A stretch of 64,000 nucleotides of DNA from Burkholderiaceae bacterium (GCA_030695205.1 JAUYTN010000033.1:248001-312000); one strand, 5' to 3'; positions 35,975-46,445 are shown, counted from the first letter of the stretch. Numbers and translations are program-made. The notes: generated by a model not told the origin, from the sequence alone.

Positions 35975-36667
35975 TCAAAAGCGCCACCAGGCAATGACCA
36001 GCAGGGTGCAAAAGGCGGCGGCGAGGTCATCCAGCATCACGCCGAACCCACCTCGTGGCCCAAAGCCTTTGAAAGCCTGGTCCGCCCAGGCCATAGGCCC
36101 AAACTTGACCGCATCGAACAGCCGAAACAGCGCAAAGGCATAGGCCTGCGTCCAGAAGCCTGCAGGTGCCAGCACCCACAGCACCAGCCAGAAGGCCACC
36201 ACCTCGTCCCACACCATGTGGCTGGAGTCGGGCTGGCCCATGTGGCGGGCGGTGACGGTGCAGGCCCACCAGCCCACCAGCAAACCGGCGGCGATGACTG
36301 CCGCCCAGCCCCAGTCACTCAACCACGGCTGCATCACCAGGAAGGCGGCCCAGGCCCACAGCGTGCCCACCGTGCCGGGAGCGCGGCGGGCAAGGCCCGC
36401 CCCAAAACCAAGAGCAATGGCGTGCGCGGGGTGGCTGGCCATGAAGGCCATCGTGGGATGCGCCGCAGCAGCCCGGGCGGGATGCGCCCGGCTGGTGGCG
36501 GCAGCGGGTGATGGTCCGGCGCGGTGGCTGGCAGAGGGGTTGGCGGATGCGTTGGCGCCAGTGCTTGCCGCGGAGCCGTCGGCAGCGCTGCCAGGTGCGG
36601 GGCGCAGCACCGAGGGGTGCTCAGGGTCGGGCTCCAGCCAGATGGGCGGTGGAATGGGTGAATGCAT
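35975..36667 (-). CDS. pgpA: Phosphatidylglycerophosphatase A
   Basis: A 230-residue protein whose core (from about residue 80) is PgpA: GFGAGLARRAPGTVGTLWAW, VWDEVVAFWLVLW and FRLFDAVKFGPMAWAD, with several membrane helices. It dephosphorylates phosphatidylglycerophosphate to phosphatidylglycerol. PgpA is normally about 160-175 residues; here about 75 residues rich in Ala, Pro and Ser precede the core. That part may be a real extension or a mis-set start; an internal ATG (MAFMASHPAHAIALG) would give a standard-length protein. Confidence 0.9.
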   Translation of the reverse strand: MHSPIPPPIWLEPDPEHPSVLRPAPGSAADGSAASTGANASANPSASHRAGPSPAAATSRAHPARAAAAHPTMAFMASHPAHAIALGFGAGLARRAPGTVGTLWAWAAFLVMQPWLSDWGWAAVIAAGLLVGWWACTVTARHMGQPDSSHMVWDEVVAFWLVLWVLAPAGFWTQAYAFALFRLFDAVKFGPMAWADQAFKGFGPRGGFGVMLDDLAAAFCTLLVIAWWRF

Positions 36668-36726
36668 GGCCAAACAACAGGAAAGAATCGACGGGGACAA
36701 CGGCGTGCGTGGGTGGGTCCCTGGGC

Positions 36727-37713
36727 TCAGCGCAGCGTGATGGCGAAGTGGTTCAGACGGGTATCTCCCGTGCCGCTGATGATTTCGTTGCCCAGGTTGA
36801 CAGCGGCCAAGTGGTCGCCGGGCCCAATCAGCTGTCGATGCTGGAGGTAGTCAAAAAAAGGCTTCAGCTCCAGGCGGGCGGTGGTGTGCATGGGGCTGTT
36901 GGGGGCAAACGCAATGTACCGCCAGCCCAGCCCGAACTTTTCGCCCACAAACACCCGGTACAGGGTGCCGTTGATACGAACCCGGTCCACCAGCTCGCCC
37001 CCGGCGTACATGGGGCCATACACCTCCAGCCAGATCATGACCTCGTGGGTGATGGTGGGCACATCGAAGGCCACGGGATTGGGTGTACTGGTGACCCACA
37101 TGTCGATGGCCAGGTTGCCCGCCCCCTCGCGCTCGGTGGCCACGTCGTAGTCCAGCGTCAGCTGCTGAATGCTGCCCAGCGTGCGCGGCAGCAGCGGCGT
37201 GGTGGATTTGGGGTAGCCGGGTTTGTGACCAAACACCACCTCGGGGTAGGCCTTGACGTTGTCGCCTTGTTGGCGCCAATTCCAGTTCCAGTGTGCACTG
37301 ATCCCGCCCCTGGCGTTGGTGGCCGCCCCCATGCACTGCGTCCAGCCGACCACCCCCTGGCGCCCCCAGGAGTTGTTCTCGGCCAGGTAGGCCCCGGCGT
37401 AGATCACCGACGACTCTTCGCAGTTGAGCTCGATCTGGGGGCCAGCGGATGTCGCCGCAGGCGTCGAAGCGGGTGCAGGGGCGGGTGTTGCAGCGACCAA
37501 CTGGACAGCCTGCGCATCCGGAGCCACAGCTGCCCCGGTGGTAGCGGACTGCGCTGGTACTGAGCTGCCTGCCGCACGGGGACTGGTGCTGGCGCTGGGC
37601 TCGGGGCTGCAGCCCAGCACGGCAGCCAACACGAAGGTGCCGACCACCCCCGAAAGCAGCCCACGCCACACACGGGCAGGACCTGAAGGACACATGGGTG
37701 GCAAAGGTTTCAT
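36727..37713 (-). CDS. Lipoprotein glycoside hydrolase family 12 endoglucanase
   Basis: A 328-residue protein with a lipoprotein signal (LAAVLGCSPE, Cys near residue 35), an Ala/Pro/Thr-rich linker, and a GH12-type domain from about residue 95. GH12 landmarks: NNSWG, YPEVVFGHKPG, the nucleophile region THEVMIWLEVYG and the acid/base region VNLGNEIISGTGDTRLNHF. GH12 retaining enzymes cleave beta-1,4-glucan or xyloglucan. The gene is wedged between thiL and pgpA. Other possible starts exist upstream, inside thiL. Confidence 0.82.
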   Translation of the reverse strand: MKPLPPMCPSGPARVWRGLLSGVVGTFVLAAVLGCSPEPSASTSPRAAGSSVPAQSATTGAAVAPDAQAVQLVAATPAPAPASTPAATSAGPQIELNCEESSVIYAGAYLAENNSWGRQGVVGWTQCMGAATNARGGISAHWNWNWRQQGDNVKAYPEVVFGHKPGYPKSTTPLLPRTLGSIQQLTLDYDVATEREGAGNLAIDMWVTSTPNPVAFDVPTITHEVMIWLEVYGPMYAGGELVDRVRINGTLYRVFVGEKFGLGWRYIAFAPNSPMHTTARLELKPFFDYLQHRQLIGPGDHLAAVNLGNEIISGTGDTRLNHFAITLR

Positions 37714-37747
37714 GGAGCGATGCAGCGCATGTGTTGGCACCGCTGGC

Positions 37748-38716
37748 TCAAACAAAGTGGTCAAAAGAAGCGGGCAACCCGGCCCAGACTTGGCCATCAG
37801 AAGCCCGCACGCGAATACCCAGCTCGGCCGTGGTGTGGCCGATGCGGGTCACGGGGGTGTCAGACTGTACAGCGGCATGGGCCACGGCCGCCCGAGCAGC
37901 GGGTGGAGCGGTAAAGACCAGTTCGTAGTCGTCACCACCCGCCCATGCAAAATTTGAAACAAATTCTGGTTTTACGCTTTTCAGGCATGGACTTATAGCT
38001 ACTGAATTCATCAATAAATCGTCGCACAAATCGGCCCCCAGTGCGCTGGCCGACAGGATGTGTTGCAGGTCGCCCAGCAAGCCGTCGCTGACATCGACCG
38101 CAGCATGGGCCACACCGCGCAGCGCCAAGCCAAGGGCTACGCGGGGCGTGGGACGCTCCATGCGCTGGCGCACAGCTTCCCAGGTAGCAGCATCCACACC
38201 CTGGGTGCCACGCACCACCTCCAGGGCCAACCGGGCGTCGCCCACACAGCCGCTCACATAAATATCGTCACCCACCTGGGCCGCATCGCGCCGCAGGGCC
38301 AGGTGCTCGGGCACCTGACCGAACACCGTGATGCACATATTCAACGGCCCGGCAGTGGTGTCACCGCCCACCAGTGCGCACTGGTGGACATCAGCCAGGG
38401 CCAACAAACCCGACGAGAACCCGGCCAACCAGCGCTCGTCCACCCTGGGCATGGACAGCGCCAGCGTGAAGGCCAGGGGCTGCGCGCCCATGGCGGCCAG
38501 GTCGCTGAGGTTGACCGCCAGCGCCTTGTGCCCAAGGGCCTCGGGCGAGACGGTGGACAGAAAATGCCGCCCCTCCACCAGCATGTCGGTGGACACCGCC
38601 AGTCGCATGCCAGGTGTGGGGGCCAGCAGCGCGCAGTCGTCGCCGTTGCCCAACGCCACACCCGGTGGCTTGAGCGGGTGCTGGAAATAGCGGCGAATGA
38701 GCTCGAACTCTCCCAT
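37748..38716 (-). CDS. thiL: Thiamine-monophosphate kinase
   Basis: A 322-residue kinase of the PurM-like fold: MGEFELIRRYF, GDDCALLAP, STDMLVEGRHF, NLSDLAAMGAQPLAF, VGGDT and DVSDGLLGDLQHIL. It phosphorylates thiamine phosphate to the diphosphate cofactor. ATG 38716 gives the typical start; a TTG three codons earlier overlaps the apaG stop. Residues around NSVAISPCLKSVKPEFVSNF are encoded by an AT-rich mini-element. Confidence 0.94.
   Translation of the reverse strand: MGEFELIRRYFQHPLKPPGVALGNGDDCALLAPTPGMRLAVSTDMLVEGRHFLSTVSPEALGHKALAVNLSDLAAMGAQPLAFTLALSMPRVDERWLAGFSSGLLALADVHQCALVGGDTTAGPLNMCITVFGQVPEHLALRRDAAQVGDDIYVSGCVGDARLALEVVRGTQGVDAATWEAVRQRMERPTPRVALGLALRGVAHAAVDVSDGLLGDLQHILSASALGADLCDDLLMNSVAISPCLKSVKPEFVSNFAWAGGDDYELVFTAPPAARAAVAHAAVQSDTPVTRIGHTTAELGIRVRASDGQVWAGLPASFDHFV
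37950..38005 (-). repeat. AT-rich mini-element, copy in thiL (core 37966-37996)
   Basis: On the minus strand: cagtagct, ataagtccatgcctga (16 nt), aaagcgt, aaaaccag, then aatttgtttcaaa. The end matches the recG and lysE copies (aatttcattcaa). It is in frame within thiL, upstream of the conserved AGGDDYELV segment. Confidence 0.65.
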
Positions 38717-38721
38717 GGTGG

Positions 38722-39114
38722 TCAATGCAGCACCCGGCCAGGGGCGCCGCCGCCGGTGGCTTCCAGCACAAAAGCGGGCACCTCGACGTCTGCGCGTTCG
38801 CCATCTTCAGACACCACCAAAAAGCTGCCCCGCATCAGGCCCGATGGTGTGCGCATGCGGGTGCCGCTGGTGTACTGAAAGGACTCACCCGGCTTGAGCA
38901 AGGGCTGCTGCCCCACCACGCCCAGGCCTTTGACCTCTTCGGTGTGCCCCGTGGCATCGGTGATGATCCAGTGGCGGGCAATGAGCTGCGCAGCCACCCG
39001 CCCGGTGTTGCGCACCGTGATGGTGTAAGCAAACGCATACACGCTGCGGTTCGCATCGGATTGATCGGCCAGAAACTCAGGCTGGGCTTGGCATTGAAAC
39101 GTGGGGGTGGACAT
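38722..39114 (-). CDS. apaG: ApaG protein (Co2+/Mg2+ efflux-associated)
   Basis: A 130-residue ApaG-domain protein (FnIII-like fold) with YAFAYTITVRNTG, LIARHWIITDATGHTEEVKG, GVVGQQPLLKPGESF and MRGSFLVVSEDG. The biochemical role is not settled; mutants in enterics affect cobalt resistance. It ends where thiL begins. Confidence 0.93.
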   Translation of the reverse strand: MSTPTFQCQAQPEFLADQSDANRSVYAFAYTITVRNTGRVAAQLIARHWIITDATGHTEEVKGLGVVGQQPLLKPGESFQYTSGTRMRTPSGLMRGSFLVVSEDGERADVEVPAFVLEATGGGAPGRVLH

Positions 39115-39193
39115 GGGGCCAACTGTACCTGTCTGTGGCGGAAGGTGGCAGGTAGGGGGCCAGTGCCTGTCTCCGCGCGGGGTTCATCCGGTG

Positions 39194-41089
39194 TCAGCGA
39201 CCCAACACCAGCTCACCCTCATCATTGACCCGAAACACACCACCCCCGAGCGACTCGGCGGTGGACCACACCTTGCTCCCCACCCGCACCTCGGTGCCAC
39301 CATGCACCGCCACCTCCACATACACATGGGCATCGGTACTCAGGGTCAAGGTCGCCCGCAGTGCAACTTGGGTGTCCCGCAGAGTCGCGATCTCACCCTG
39401 TTGAAGCTCTTGGGTGATGCTGGCCCGCGCCAGAAGCCCGTCCCGGTCGCGCTCGGGATGCAGCTGCACAAAGTCGATGATTTTCTGCAAACTGGCGATG
39501 TCGGACTCGTGCTTGGCGACGGCCTGGTCAACGCTGTCCAACTCCTCGATCACCAGCGGGTTGTAGCCAGCCTGCAGCACTGTGTGCACACCCGCAGTCG
39601 ATCCCGATTCCGCCACCCGCACCGACAACGTGGCCCGCACATGCCCACCGATACAACGCCCTTTGCGGCTGCCGGTTTTGCCGACGATGACGTGGTTGAG
39701 GGCGGATATTTCGGAATGCATGGCGTAGTCGTCAATGACCACATCGACACCAGCCTGCAAAAACGCGTTTTCGGCATACCGGGCCTGGATGGAGCCACCG
39801 GCTGTGACCTTGGCGTTGAACCAACCGTCCCGGCCCGATGCCCGCCCGTTGTACTCGTTGCGACCAATCACACCACCCTTGATGAGCACATGCCCACCTG
39901 CTTCAATCTCGCCCGCCTCCACCGTACCGCCAATGGTGACATCGCCGGTGCTGAATACCCGCATGCCCTCCTTCACATCGCCTTTGATGGTCACAGCCCC
40001 TTCGAACTTGACGTTGCCGGTGGACATGTCCACCTGCGCAATCGAAATATTGGCGTCCACCCTGACACCGTGGCCGATCGGGACCGGCTGACCCGTGACC
40101 AATGCCACCAGAAGGTTGGGGTCGTTGGGGTCGGTACCGACCCCTTTCAGGCCAGGGGCAAACGGCCAGTCAGCCCCCTGCTTGGCAGGCAGCACCCCGC
40201 CTGTGACATCGACACCCGGTTCGCCAGGGGTACAAGGCACCCGACGCATCAGCGGCGTACCTTCCTTGACCACCACCAGATCACCCAAGTCACGGTAGTC
40301 GATCAGCCCATAGGTGTTGAGCCTGGGGCTTCTGTCCTGCAAATTGGGCACCAGCACATCAAACCGGGTGGGCTCGCCGTGAACAGGCAAACGCCCTACG
40401 GCAATCTCCAACTCGGCAGCCGAACCAAGTTGAACGGCCCGAGCCAGATCCTCCTCCAGAATGCCGGTCCTGACACCCGCACGGCCAAGCTCCGCATGGA
40501 CCTGCTCCAAGGTGACTGGCGCGCCACCGCAGGGTGGCTCCAGGGAGAGTCGGGCGGACATCCGATCGGGCGATACCTTGACCGCGCACCGACCATCGCG
40601 GCGCTGCGCCACCACCGCGACCATCGGCTGGCGAGCCTGCCCCAAGCGGCCGAGCCACTGGCTGCAACCCGGCACATCCACCCACCACTGCTCACAGCCC
40701 AAGGCTGCCAACTGGTGGCGAATATCCGCCAGGGTCGGCAGCACAGGTGGGGCAGGGGGCGGCTGGACGGCTTCGGCAGTGTTCAATGCAGCGCCGGGTG
40801 CAGACGAAGTGGGCGTGCCCGCCGGGGTGAAGCAGGCATTCACACGCACACCATCGTCGGCCACAGCCAGCACCAACGATGCCACCCCTGATGGCCCAAC
40901 CGAAGAAGAGGATGAATCCGCTGGAACGGGCGAGAGAGGTACGGAGGCTACGGATGCCACAGGTGGCACAGCACCAGCCGGGGTCGCCCCCGGCGGTTGC
41001 CCACCAGAACTGATGGCTCCCGGCGCCGCCTGCTGCTGCGGTGGCTGTTGGGCCGCCCCATCGGGACAAGAGAAACGGTTGGCTTCCAT
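39194..41089 (-). CDS. DUF342 / FapA-family protein
   Basis: A 631-residue protein with a low-complexity N-terminal 90 residues (Gln/Pro/Ala/Ser-rich) and a DUF342/FapA body: IDYRDLGDLVVVKEGTPLMRRVPCTPGEPG, INISIAQVD-like beta-helix stretches (VKFEGAVTIKGDVKEGMRV, GDVTIGGTVEAGEIEAGGHVLIKGGVIG) and a C-terminal coiled coil. Related polymer-forming cytoskeletal (bactofilin-like) and Vibrio FapA proteins act at cell poles or in flagellar control. No flagellar gene is nearby. The start at 41089 is preferred; the frame is open 38 codons upstream. Confidence 0.85.
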   Translation of the reverse strand: MEANRFSCPDGAAQQPPQQQAAPGAISSGGQPPGATPAGAVPPVASVASVPLSPVPADSSSSSVGPSGVASLVLAVADDGVRVNACFTPAGTPTSSAPGAALNTAEAVQPPPAPPVLPTLADIRHQLAALGCEQWWVDVPGCSQWLGRLGQARQPMVAVVAQRRDGRCAVKVSPDRMSARLSLEPPCGGAPVTLEQVHAELGRAGVRTGILEEDLARAVQLGSAAELEIAVGRLPVHGEPTRFDVLVPNLQDRSPRLNTYGLIDYRDLGDLVVVKEGTPLMRRVPCTPGEPGVDVTGGVLPAKQGADWPFAPGLKGVGTDPNDPNLLVALVTGQPVPIGHGVRVDANISIAQVDMSTGNVKFEGAVTIKGDVKEGMRVFSTGDVTIGGTVEAGEIEAGGHVLIKGGVIGRNEYNGRASGRDGWFNAKVTAGGSIQARYAENAFLQAGVDVVIDDYAMHSEISALNHVIVGKTGSRKGRCIGGHVRATLSVRVAESGSTAGVHTVLQAGYNPLVIEELDSVDQAVAKHESDIASLQKIIDFVQLHPERDRDGLLARASITQELQQGEIATLRDTQVALRATLTLSTDAHVYVEVAVHGGTEVRVGSKVWSTAESLGGGVFRVNDEGELVLGR

Positions 41090-41255
41090 GCTGCAGACCT
41101 CAAACCCGCCCGTTCGGACAGACGGGCCATGCCGTGATTGTGGGGGGCTCACCTCCCCGAGAGAAGAGGGACATACCCGCCCCACGCCAACACGCGCATC
41201 CATTGTTCATGGGGGATTGCGGGCGACACCCATGAGACACGCATAAATGGCCCAC

Positions 41256-41283
41256 AAAAAAGCCCACCGAAGTGGGCTTTTTT
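41256..41283 (-). terminator. Terminator of the ribosomal operon and fMet tRNA
   Basis: On the minus strand, a perfect 12-bp stem (aaaaaagcccac / gtgggctttttt) with a TTCG tetraloop and a T-run in the right arm. It begins 22 bases after the tRNA CCA end. It is symmetric enough to act in both directions. Confidence 0.93.
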
Positions 41284-41305
41284 GACACAGACTGCGTCTG
41301 TTGGT

Positions 41306-41382
<77 letters not shown>

Positions 41383-41391
41383 TCAAGACGA

Positions 41392-41787
41392 TTATTGTAC
41401 CACGTCTTTTCCAGACTCTTGGACTTCAGGTGCACGATCGACCAACTCGACCAGTGCCATGGGCGCGTTGTCGCCCACGCGGAAACCCATCTTCAGAATG
41501 CGTGTGTAGCCGCCTGGACGCGCCTGGAAGCGTGGGCCCAGTTCGTTGAACAGTTTGACCACCACATCGCGGTCGCGGAGGCGGTCAAACGCCAAACGGC
41601 GATTGGCCACGGTCGGGACCTTCGCCGGGGTGAGCAGGGGCTCGACCACGCGCCGCAGCTCTTTGGCCTTAGGCAGGGTGGTCTTGATGGTCTCGTGGGT
41701 CAGCAGCGAGTTCATCATGTTGCGCAACATGGCCAGTCGGTGGGAGCTGGTCCGGTTGAGTTTGCGAAGTCCGTTTCCGTGACGCAT
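41392..41787 (-). CDS. rplQ: 50S ribosomal protein L17
   Basis: 131 residues; starts [17 protein letters not shown], which is diagnostic of L17, and includes the conserved RRVVEPLLT segment. Last protein gene of the alpha part of the operon, after rpoA. Confidence 0.97.
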   Translation of the reverse strand: MRHGNGLRKLNRTSSHRLAMLRNMMNSLLTHETIKTTLPKAKELRRVVEPLLTPAKVPTVANRRLAFDRLRDRDVVVKLFNELGPRFQARPGGYTRILKMGFRVGDNAPMALVELVDRAPEVQESGKDVVQ

Positions 41788-41861
41788 GAATAGTACCTTT
41801 GGGTATGTTGTTCACCAGCCGTGTCAGGTACTGATGATGAGGCTCTGCCTCGTTAAAAAAA

Positions 41862-42848
41862 TTATTGGCGGTCCAGACCCACAGGTGGCCAGTTTTCGAG
41901 CTTCATGCCCAGTGTCAACCCACGTGAGGCCAGCACTTCCTTGATTTCGTTCAAGGACTTGCGACCCAGGTTGGGGGTCTTGAGCAGCTCGTTCTCGGTG
42001 CGCTGGATTAGATCACCAATGTAATAGATGTTCTCGGCCTTCAGACAGTTGGCAGAGCGCACCGTCAACTCCAACTCATCCACTGGGCGCAGAAGAATCG
42101 GGTCAAACTGCTGGGCAGCACGCTGGGCTGGAGCCGCGAACGCGGAGAGCTCAACGCCTTCCAGCTGGGCAAACACCGCGAGTTGCTCGACAAGGATCTT
42201 GGCGGACGCACGAACGGCCTCCTCTGGACCAATGGACCCGTTGGTCTCGATGTCCAGCACCAGCTTGTCAAGGTCGGTACGCTGCTCGACGCGAGCACTT
42301 TCGACGGTGTAGCTGACGCGACGCACCGGAGAGAACGAAGCGTCCAACACCATGCGGCCAATTGAACGACCCTGCTCATCGTGGCGGCGCATGGTGCCGG
42401 AAACGTAACCGCGGCCCTTCTCCACCTTGATTTGCATGTCCAGCTTGGCACCAGCCGCGAGTGTGGCCACATAGTGGGAGGGGTTCACGATCTCGACGTC
42501 ATGGGGCGTCTGGATGTCGCTGGCCGTTACCACGCCTTCACCGTCCTTGCGCAGGCTCAGGGTCACCTCATCACGGCTGTGCAGCTTGAACACCACCCCT
42601 TTGAGGTTCAGCAGAATGTTGACCACATCCTCCTGAATGCCGTCAATGGATGAGTACTCGTGCAACACACCAGCGATCGTCACTTCCGTGGGGGCATGGC
42701 CCACCATCGACGACAACAGCACACGGCGCAACGCATTGCCCAGCGTGTGTCCATACCCTCGCTCGAAGGGCTCCAGGCTGACCTTGGCCCGGGTGGCGCT
42801 GAGTTGCTCAACCTGGATGGTCTTGGGTTTCAATAGATTCGTAAGCAT
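41862..42848 (-). CDS. rpoA: RNA polymerase alpha subunit
   Basis: 328 residues. The N-terminal dimerisation domain includes [21 protein letters not shown]; the C-terminal domain (from about residue 245) with [20 protein letters not shown] and [13 protein letters not shown] binds UP elements and activators. Between rpsD and rplQ, the standard order. Confidence 0.98.
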   Translation of the reverse strand: MLTNLLKPKTIQVEQLSATRAKVSLEPFERGYGHTLGNALRRVLLSSMVGHAPTEVTIAGVLHEYSSIDGIQEDVVNILLNLKGVVFKLHSRDEVTLSLRKDGEGVVTASDIQTPHDVEIVNPSHYVATLAAGAKLDMQIKVEKGRGYVSGTMRRHDEQGRSIGRMVLDASFSPVRRVSYTVESARVEQRTDLDKLVLDIETNGSIGPEEAVRASAKILVEQLAVFAQLEGVELSAFAAPAQRAAQQFDPILLRPVDELELTVRSANCLKAENIYYIGDLIQRTENELLKTPNLGRKSLNEIKEVLASRGLTLGMKLENWPPVGLDRQ

Positions 42849-42928
42849 TCAAACTTCCCTCAATGCCCTCGGCTCGTTACACCGATAAGGCCGACTGCGC
42901 GACCTGGGGCACACGCCCCAGGAACGGG

Positions 42929-43552
42929 TTAGCGAGAATACAACTCGACGATGAGCGATTCGTTGATGTCGGCGGCGAACTCGTCGCGATCGGGCGTCTT
43001 CTTGAACACACCTTCCACCTTGTCAACACTCACCTCAACCCAAGCAGGAAAGCCGATCTGCTTGGCCAGTTCCATGGCCTCAGTCACACGGGCTTGCTTT
43101 TTGGATTTTTCACGCACCGCAACCACGTCGGAAGCCTTGACCATGTACGACGGAATATTCACGGAAGCACCGTTCACAGTCACGCCGCGGTGGGACACCA
43201 GCTGCCGGGCCTCTGCACGGGTAGAGGCAAAACCCATGCGGAACACCACATTGTCCAGACGGGACTCCAGCAGCGACAGCAGATTGGCGCCGGTGTTGCC
43301 ACGGCGACGGTCGGCTTCCTCGAAATAGCGGCGGAATTGGCGCTCCAGCACCCCATACATGCGCTTGACTTTTTGCTTTTCGCGCAACTGCAGACCGTAG
43401 TCCGAGGTACGGGCGCCAGACGTACGGCCATGCTGACCGGGTTTGGAGTCGAATTTGGCCTTGTCGCTGATGGAGCGGCGGGCGCTCTTGAGCAACAGGT
43501 CGGTGCCTTCACGGCGGGAAAGTTTGGCCTTGGGGCCGAGGTAACGTGCCAC
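42929..43552 (-). CDS. rpsD: 30S ribosomal protein S4
   Basis: 207 residues; begins [21 protein letters not shown] and carries the S4 RNA-binding domain ([20 protein letters not shown]). Primary 16S binder and, in enterics, the translational repressor of its operon. Confidence 0.98.
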   Translation of the reverse strand: MARYLGPKAKLSRREGTDLLLKSARRSISDKAKFDSKPGQHGRTSGARTSDYGLQLREKQKVKRMYGVLERQFRRYFEEADRRRGNTGANLLSLLESRLDNVVFRMGFASTRAEARQLVSHRGVTVNGASVNIPSYMVKASDVVAVREKSKKQARVTEAMELAKQIGFPAWVEVSVDKVEGVFKKTPDRDEFAADINESLIVELYSR

Positions 43553-43633
43553 GTAGATATCCTTGAAAAATTCTGCCGTGTCAATGCGACACGGGAGCTG
43601 CAGCGGAGAACCGCAGCGGTGGGCTTAGATGAA

Positions 43634-44038
43634 TCAGATGCGACGGCGCTTTTGTGGGCGGCAGCCGTTGTGAGGAACCGGAGTCACATCGGAAATGGAC
43701 ACAATGCGGATGCCCAATGCGCCGAGCGCACGAACAGACGACTCACGCCCGGGGCCGGGACCTTTGATTTCGACATCAAGGTTCTTGATCCCTTGCTCAA
43801 CCGCTGCGCGACCGGCCACTTCCGAAGCGACCTGGGCAGCAAACGGGGTGGACTTGCGTGAACCCTTGAACCCCTGGCCACCGGAGGAAGCCCACGACAA
43901 CGCGTTGCCCTGGCGATCCGTGATGGTGATGATGGTGTTGTTGAACGACGCATGCACGTGGGCAATACCGTCCGCAATATTTTTGCGAACTTTCTTGCGT
44001 ACACGGGCAGACGCAGAGCTAGATTGTTGCTTAGCCAT
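43634..44038 (-). CDS. rpsK: 30S ribosomal protein S11
   Basis: 134 residues; [20 protein letters not shown] and the Arg-rich C-terminus [11 protein letters not shown] identify S11, part of the platform of the small subunit. Confidence 0.98.
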   Translation of the reverse strand: MAKQQSSSASARVRKKVRKNIADGIAHVHASFNNTIITITDRQGNALSWASSGGQGFKGSRKSTPFAAQVASEVAGRAAVEQGIKNLDVEIKGPGPGRESSVRALGALGIRIVSISDVTPVPHNGCRPQKRRRI

Positions 44039-44055
44039 AACGAGCCTTCAGTAAT

Positions 44056-44421
44056 TTATTTTTTCAGTGCCAGGGCGGCCTTGCGCGGACCTTTGCGGGT
44101 GCGTGCATTGGTCTTGGTCCGCTGGCCACGCAGTGGCAGCCCACGGCGGTGGCGAAACCCACGGTAGCAGCCGATGTCCATCAGCCGCTTGATGTTCATG
44201 GTGGTTTCGCGGCGAAGATCGCCCTCGACCAACATGCCATTGACCTGGTCACGAACTTTCTCAAGCTCTGCGTCGGACAATTCTTTGATTTTTTTGGAGT
44301 AGGCGATGCCACACTGCTCGCAAATCTGGCGCGCACGGGTGCGGCCAATACCGAAAATGGCGGTAAGGCCAATTTCAGCGTGCTTGTGAGGTGGAATGTT
44401 GATGCCTGCAATACGAGCCAT
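44056..44421 (-). CDS. rpsM: 30S ribosomal protein S13
   Basis: 121 residues; start at [19 protein letters not shown] and C-terminal [19 protein letters not shown] typical of S13. The longer open frame upstream is not used because it overlaps rpmJ. Confidence 0.98.
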   Translation of the reverse strand: MARIAGINIPPHKHAEIGLTAIFGIGRTRARQICEQCGIAYSKKIKELSDAELEKVRDQVNGMLVEGDLRRETTMNIKRLMDIGCYRGFRHRRGLPLRGQRTKTNARTRKGPRKAALALKK

Positions 44422-44441
44422 GTTGATCCTCTTTAACTCAT

Positions 44442-44555
44442 TCAGCCTTGACGCTGCTTGTGACGAGGATCGGTGCAAATGACGCGCACGACCCCTTTAC
44501 GCCGAATAACTTTACAGTTGCGGCACATTTTTTTGACCGAAGCCGAAACTCTCAT
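44442..44555 (-). CDS. rpmJ: 50S ribosomal protein L36
   Basis: A 37-residue protein starting [20 protein letters not shown], with the zinc-ribbon ligands (CRNC, then Cys in VICTDPRH and the His). The ATG at 44555 follows TTAGGAG. It lies between secY and rpsM. infA, often found between secY and rpmJ in related bacteria, is absent here. Confidence 0.97.
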   Translation of the reverse strand: MRVSASVKKMCRNCKVIRRKGVVRVICTDPRHKQRQG

Positions 44556-44679
44556 CGCATTCTCCTAATAAATCAGTGTGGCCACACAAGGGCCAGATAA
44601 CGTATACGACAGCGGGTTGGCGCCGCCACCGGTTGGACACAGGAACCTAGGCATGCCAGGTGTCCGATGCCACCGCTGT

Positions 44680-45993
44680 TTAACTTCCTGGTTTGAAGTT
44701 GGCCTTCTTGAGCAGCGATTCGTACTGCTGTGACATCATGAAGTTCTGCACTTGGGACATGAAGTCCATGGTGACCACAACAATGATCAGCAGCGACGTA
44801 CCGCCGAAGTAGAACGGCACGTTGTACTTCAAAATCAAGAACTCGGGCAACAAACACACCAGGGTGATGTAAATGGCGCCGACAAACGTCAATCGGGACA
44901 AGATCTTGTCGATGTGCTTTGCCGTCTGATCCCCTGGACGAATGCCTGGAATAAACGCACCGCTTTTCTTCAGGTTGTCTGCAGTTTCCCTGCTGTTGAA
45001 CACCAATGCGGTGTAGAAAAAGCAGAAGAACACAATCGCAGCACCATACAGAGCGACGTAAATCGGCTGGCCTGGGGTCAAAGCCCCTGCAATGTCTTTC
45101 AGCCACCGCATCGAATCACCGGTGCTGAACCACCCGACTACTGTCGCCGGCAGAAGAATGATCGACGATGCGAAGATCGCAGGAATCACACCGGCCATGT
45201 TGATCTTCAGAGGCAGGTGGGACGACTGTCCACCGTACACTTTGTTACCCACCTGTCGCCTGGCGTAATTCACCAGAATCTTCCGCTGTCCACGCTCCAC
45301 AAACACCACGAAGTAGGTCACCAGCACCACCACCACCATGATGACGAGCGATGCGATGATGTTCATTGCGCCTGTGCGAACTAGTTCAAATAAACCGGCC
45401 ATCGCAGAGGGGAGACCTGCAACGATGCTGGCAAAGATCAGAATCGAAATCCCGTTGCCAAGGCCGCGCTCAGTGATTTGTTCACCCAGCCACATCAGGA
45501 ACATGGTCCCTGCGGTCAGGCTGACCACCGTGGTCATACGGAACACGAAACCAGGATCGAGTACAAGACCCGGCGTACCCTCCAAAGCAAGTGCAATGCC
45601 CAGAGACTGGAAAAGCGCCAACCCCACAGTCCCGTAACGGGTGTACTGCGTGATCTTGCGTCGGCCGGACTCGCCTTCCTTTTTCAGCTGCTCGAACGCC
45701 GGCACCACATAGCCCGCCAGCTGCATGATGATCGATGCCGAGATGTACGGCATGATCCCAAGCGCGAACACGGCGAAGCGGGAGAGCGCCCCCCCTGAAA
45801 ACATATTGAACAGGTTCAATATGCCACCCTCTTGCGACTTGAACAGGCGCGCGAGTTCAGTGGGGTCGATGCCAGGCACCGGAATGTGGGCACCGATGCG
45901 GTACACCACGAGGGCAAGCAGCAGAAACACCAACCGGCGACGGAGGTCGCCGTATTTGTCTGCTTTTGCAATGGAAGGGCTGGAGGTCGCCAC
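44680..45993 (-). CDS. secY: Protein translocase subunit SecY
   Basis: A 437-residue protein with ten membrane helices. Landmarks: [28 protein letters not shown], and the cytoplasmic loop [19 protein letters not shown]. Central pore of the Sec translocon. It follows rplO by 20 bases. Confidence 0.98.
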   Translation of the reverse strand: MATSSPSIAKADKYGDLRRRLVFLLLALVVYRIGAHIPVPGIDPTELARLFKSQEGGILNLFNMFSGGALSRFAVFALGIMPYISASIIMQLAGYVVPAFEQLKKEGESGRRKITQYTRYGTVGLALFQSLGIALALEGTPGLVLDPGFVFRMTTVVSLTAGTMFLMWLGEQITERGLGNGISILIFASIVAGLPSAMAGLFELVRTGAMNIIASLVIMVVVVLVTYFVVFVERGQRKILVNYARRQVGNKVYGGQSSHLPLKINMAGVIPAIFASSIILLPATVVGWFSTGDSMRWLKDIAGALTPGQPIYVALYGAAIVFFCFFYTALVFNSRETADNLKKSGAFIPGIRPGDQTAKHIDKILSRLTFVGAIYITLVCLLPEFLILKYNVPFYFGGTSLLIIVVVTMDFMSQVQNFMMSQQYESLLKKANFKPGS

Positions 45994-46013
45994 GTGTCAG
46001 TCCGTGTGGTGGA

Positions 46014-46445
46014 TCAAACGACCGAACCGCCGGCTGCTTCGATGGCCAGCTTGGCTGCCGCAGTTGCGCCGATGTTCTTCAGGTTGACTGCTGATGCAAT
46101 CGCGCCGGTGTTGATCACCTTGACCTTGCGGGCCAACTGAGACACCAGACCAAATTGCTTGAGCGTCAGCAGGTCTATGTCCACTTGCCCAATGGAGGCG
46201 ACGTCGGTCAATGTGACCTGGTCATTGAACTTGAGCTGCTGGGACTTGAAACCGCGTTTGGGCAAGCGACGCTGCATAGGCATTTGACCGCCTTCGAAGC
46301 CGACCTTGTGGTAGCCGCCCGCACGAGATTTTTGACCTTTGTGGCCACGACCAGCCGTCTTGCCCAAGCCAGAGCCAATGCCCCGACCTACGCGGCGTTT
46401 GGCGTGCTTTTCACCCGCATTGGGTTTGATGGTATTGAGTTCCAT
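46014..46445 (-). CDS. rplO: 50S ribosomal protein L15
   Basis: 143 residues; [22 protein letters not shown] and [13 protein letters not shown] are diagnostic of L15, a late-assembly 23S binder. Confidence 0.98.
   Translation of the reverse strand: MELNTIKPNAGEKHAKRRVGRGIGSGLGKTAGRGHKGQKSRAGGYHKVGFEGGQMPMQRRLPKRGFKSQQLKFNDQVTLTDVASIGQVDIDLLTLKQFGLVSQLARKVKVINTGAIASAVNLKNIGATAAAKLAIEAAGGSVV

Noticed and set aside
39101..40891. A 596-codon open frame opposite the FapA-family gene
   Set aside because: Antisense shadow; the minus strand carries clear DUF342 motifs.
44556..44679. Search for infA between secY and rpmJ
   Set aside because: The 124-base gap is too short for InfA (about 72 codons) with signals, and no matching frame exists.
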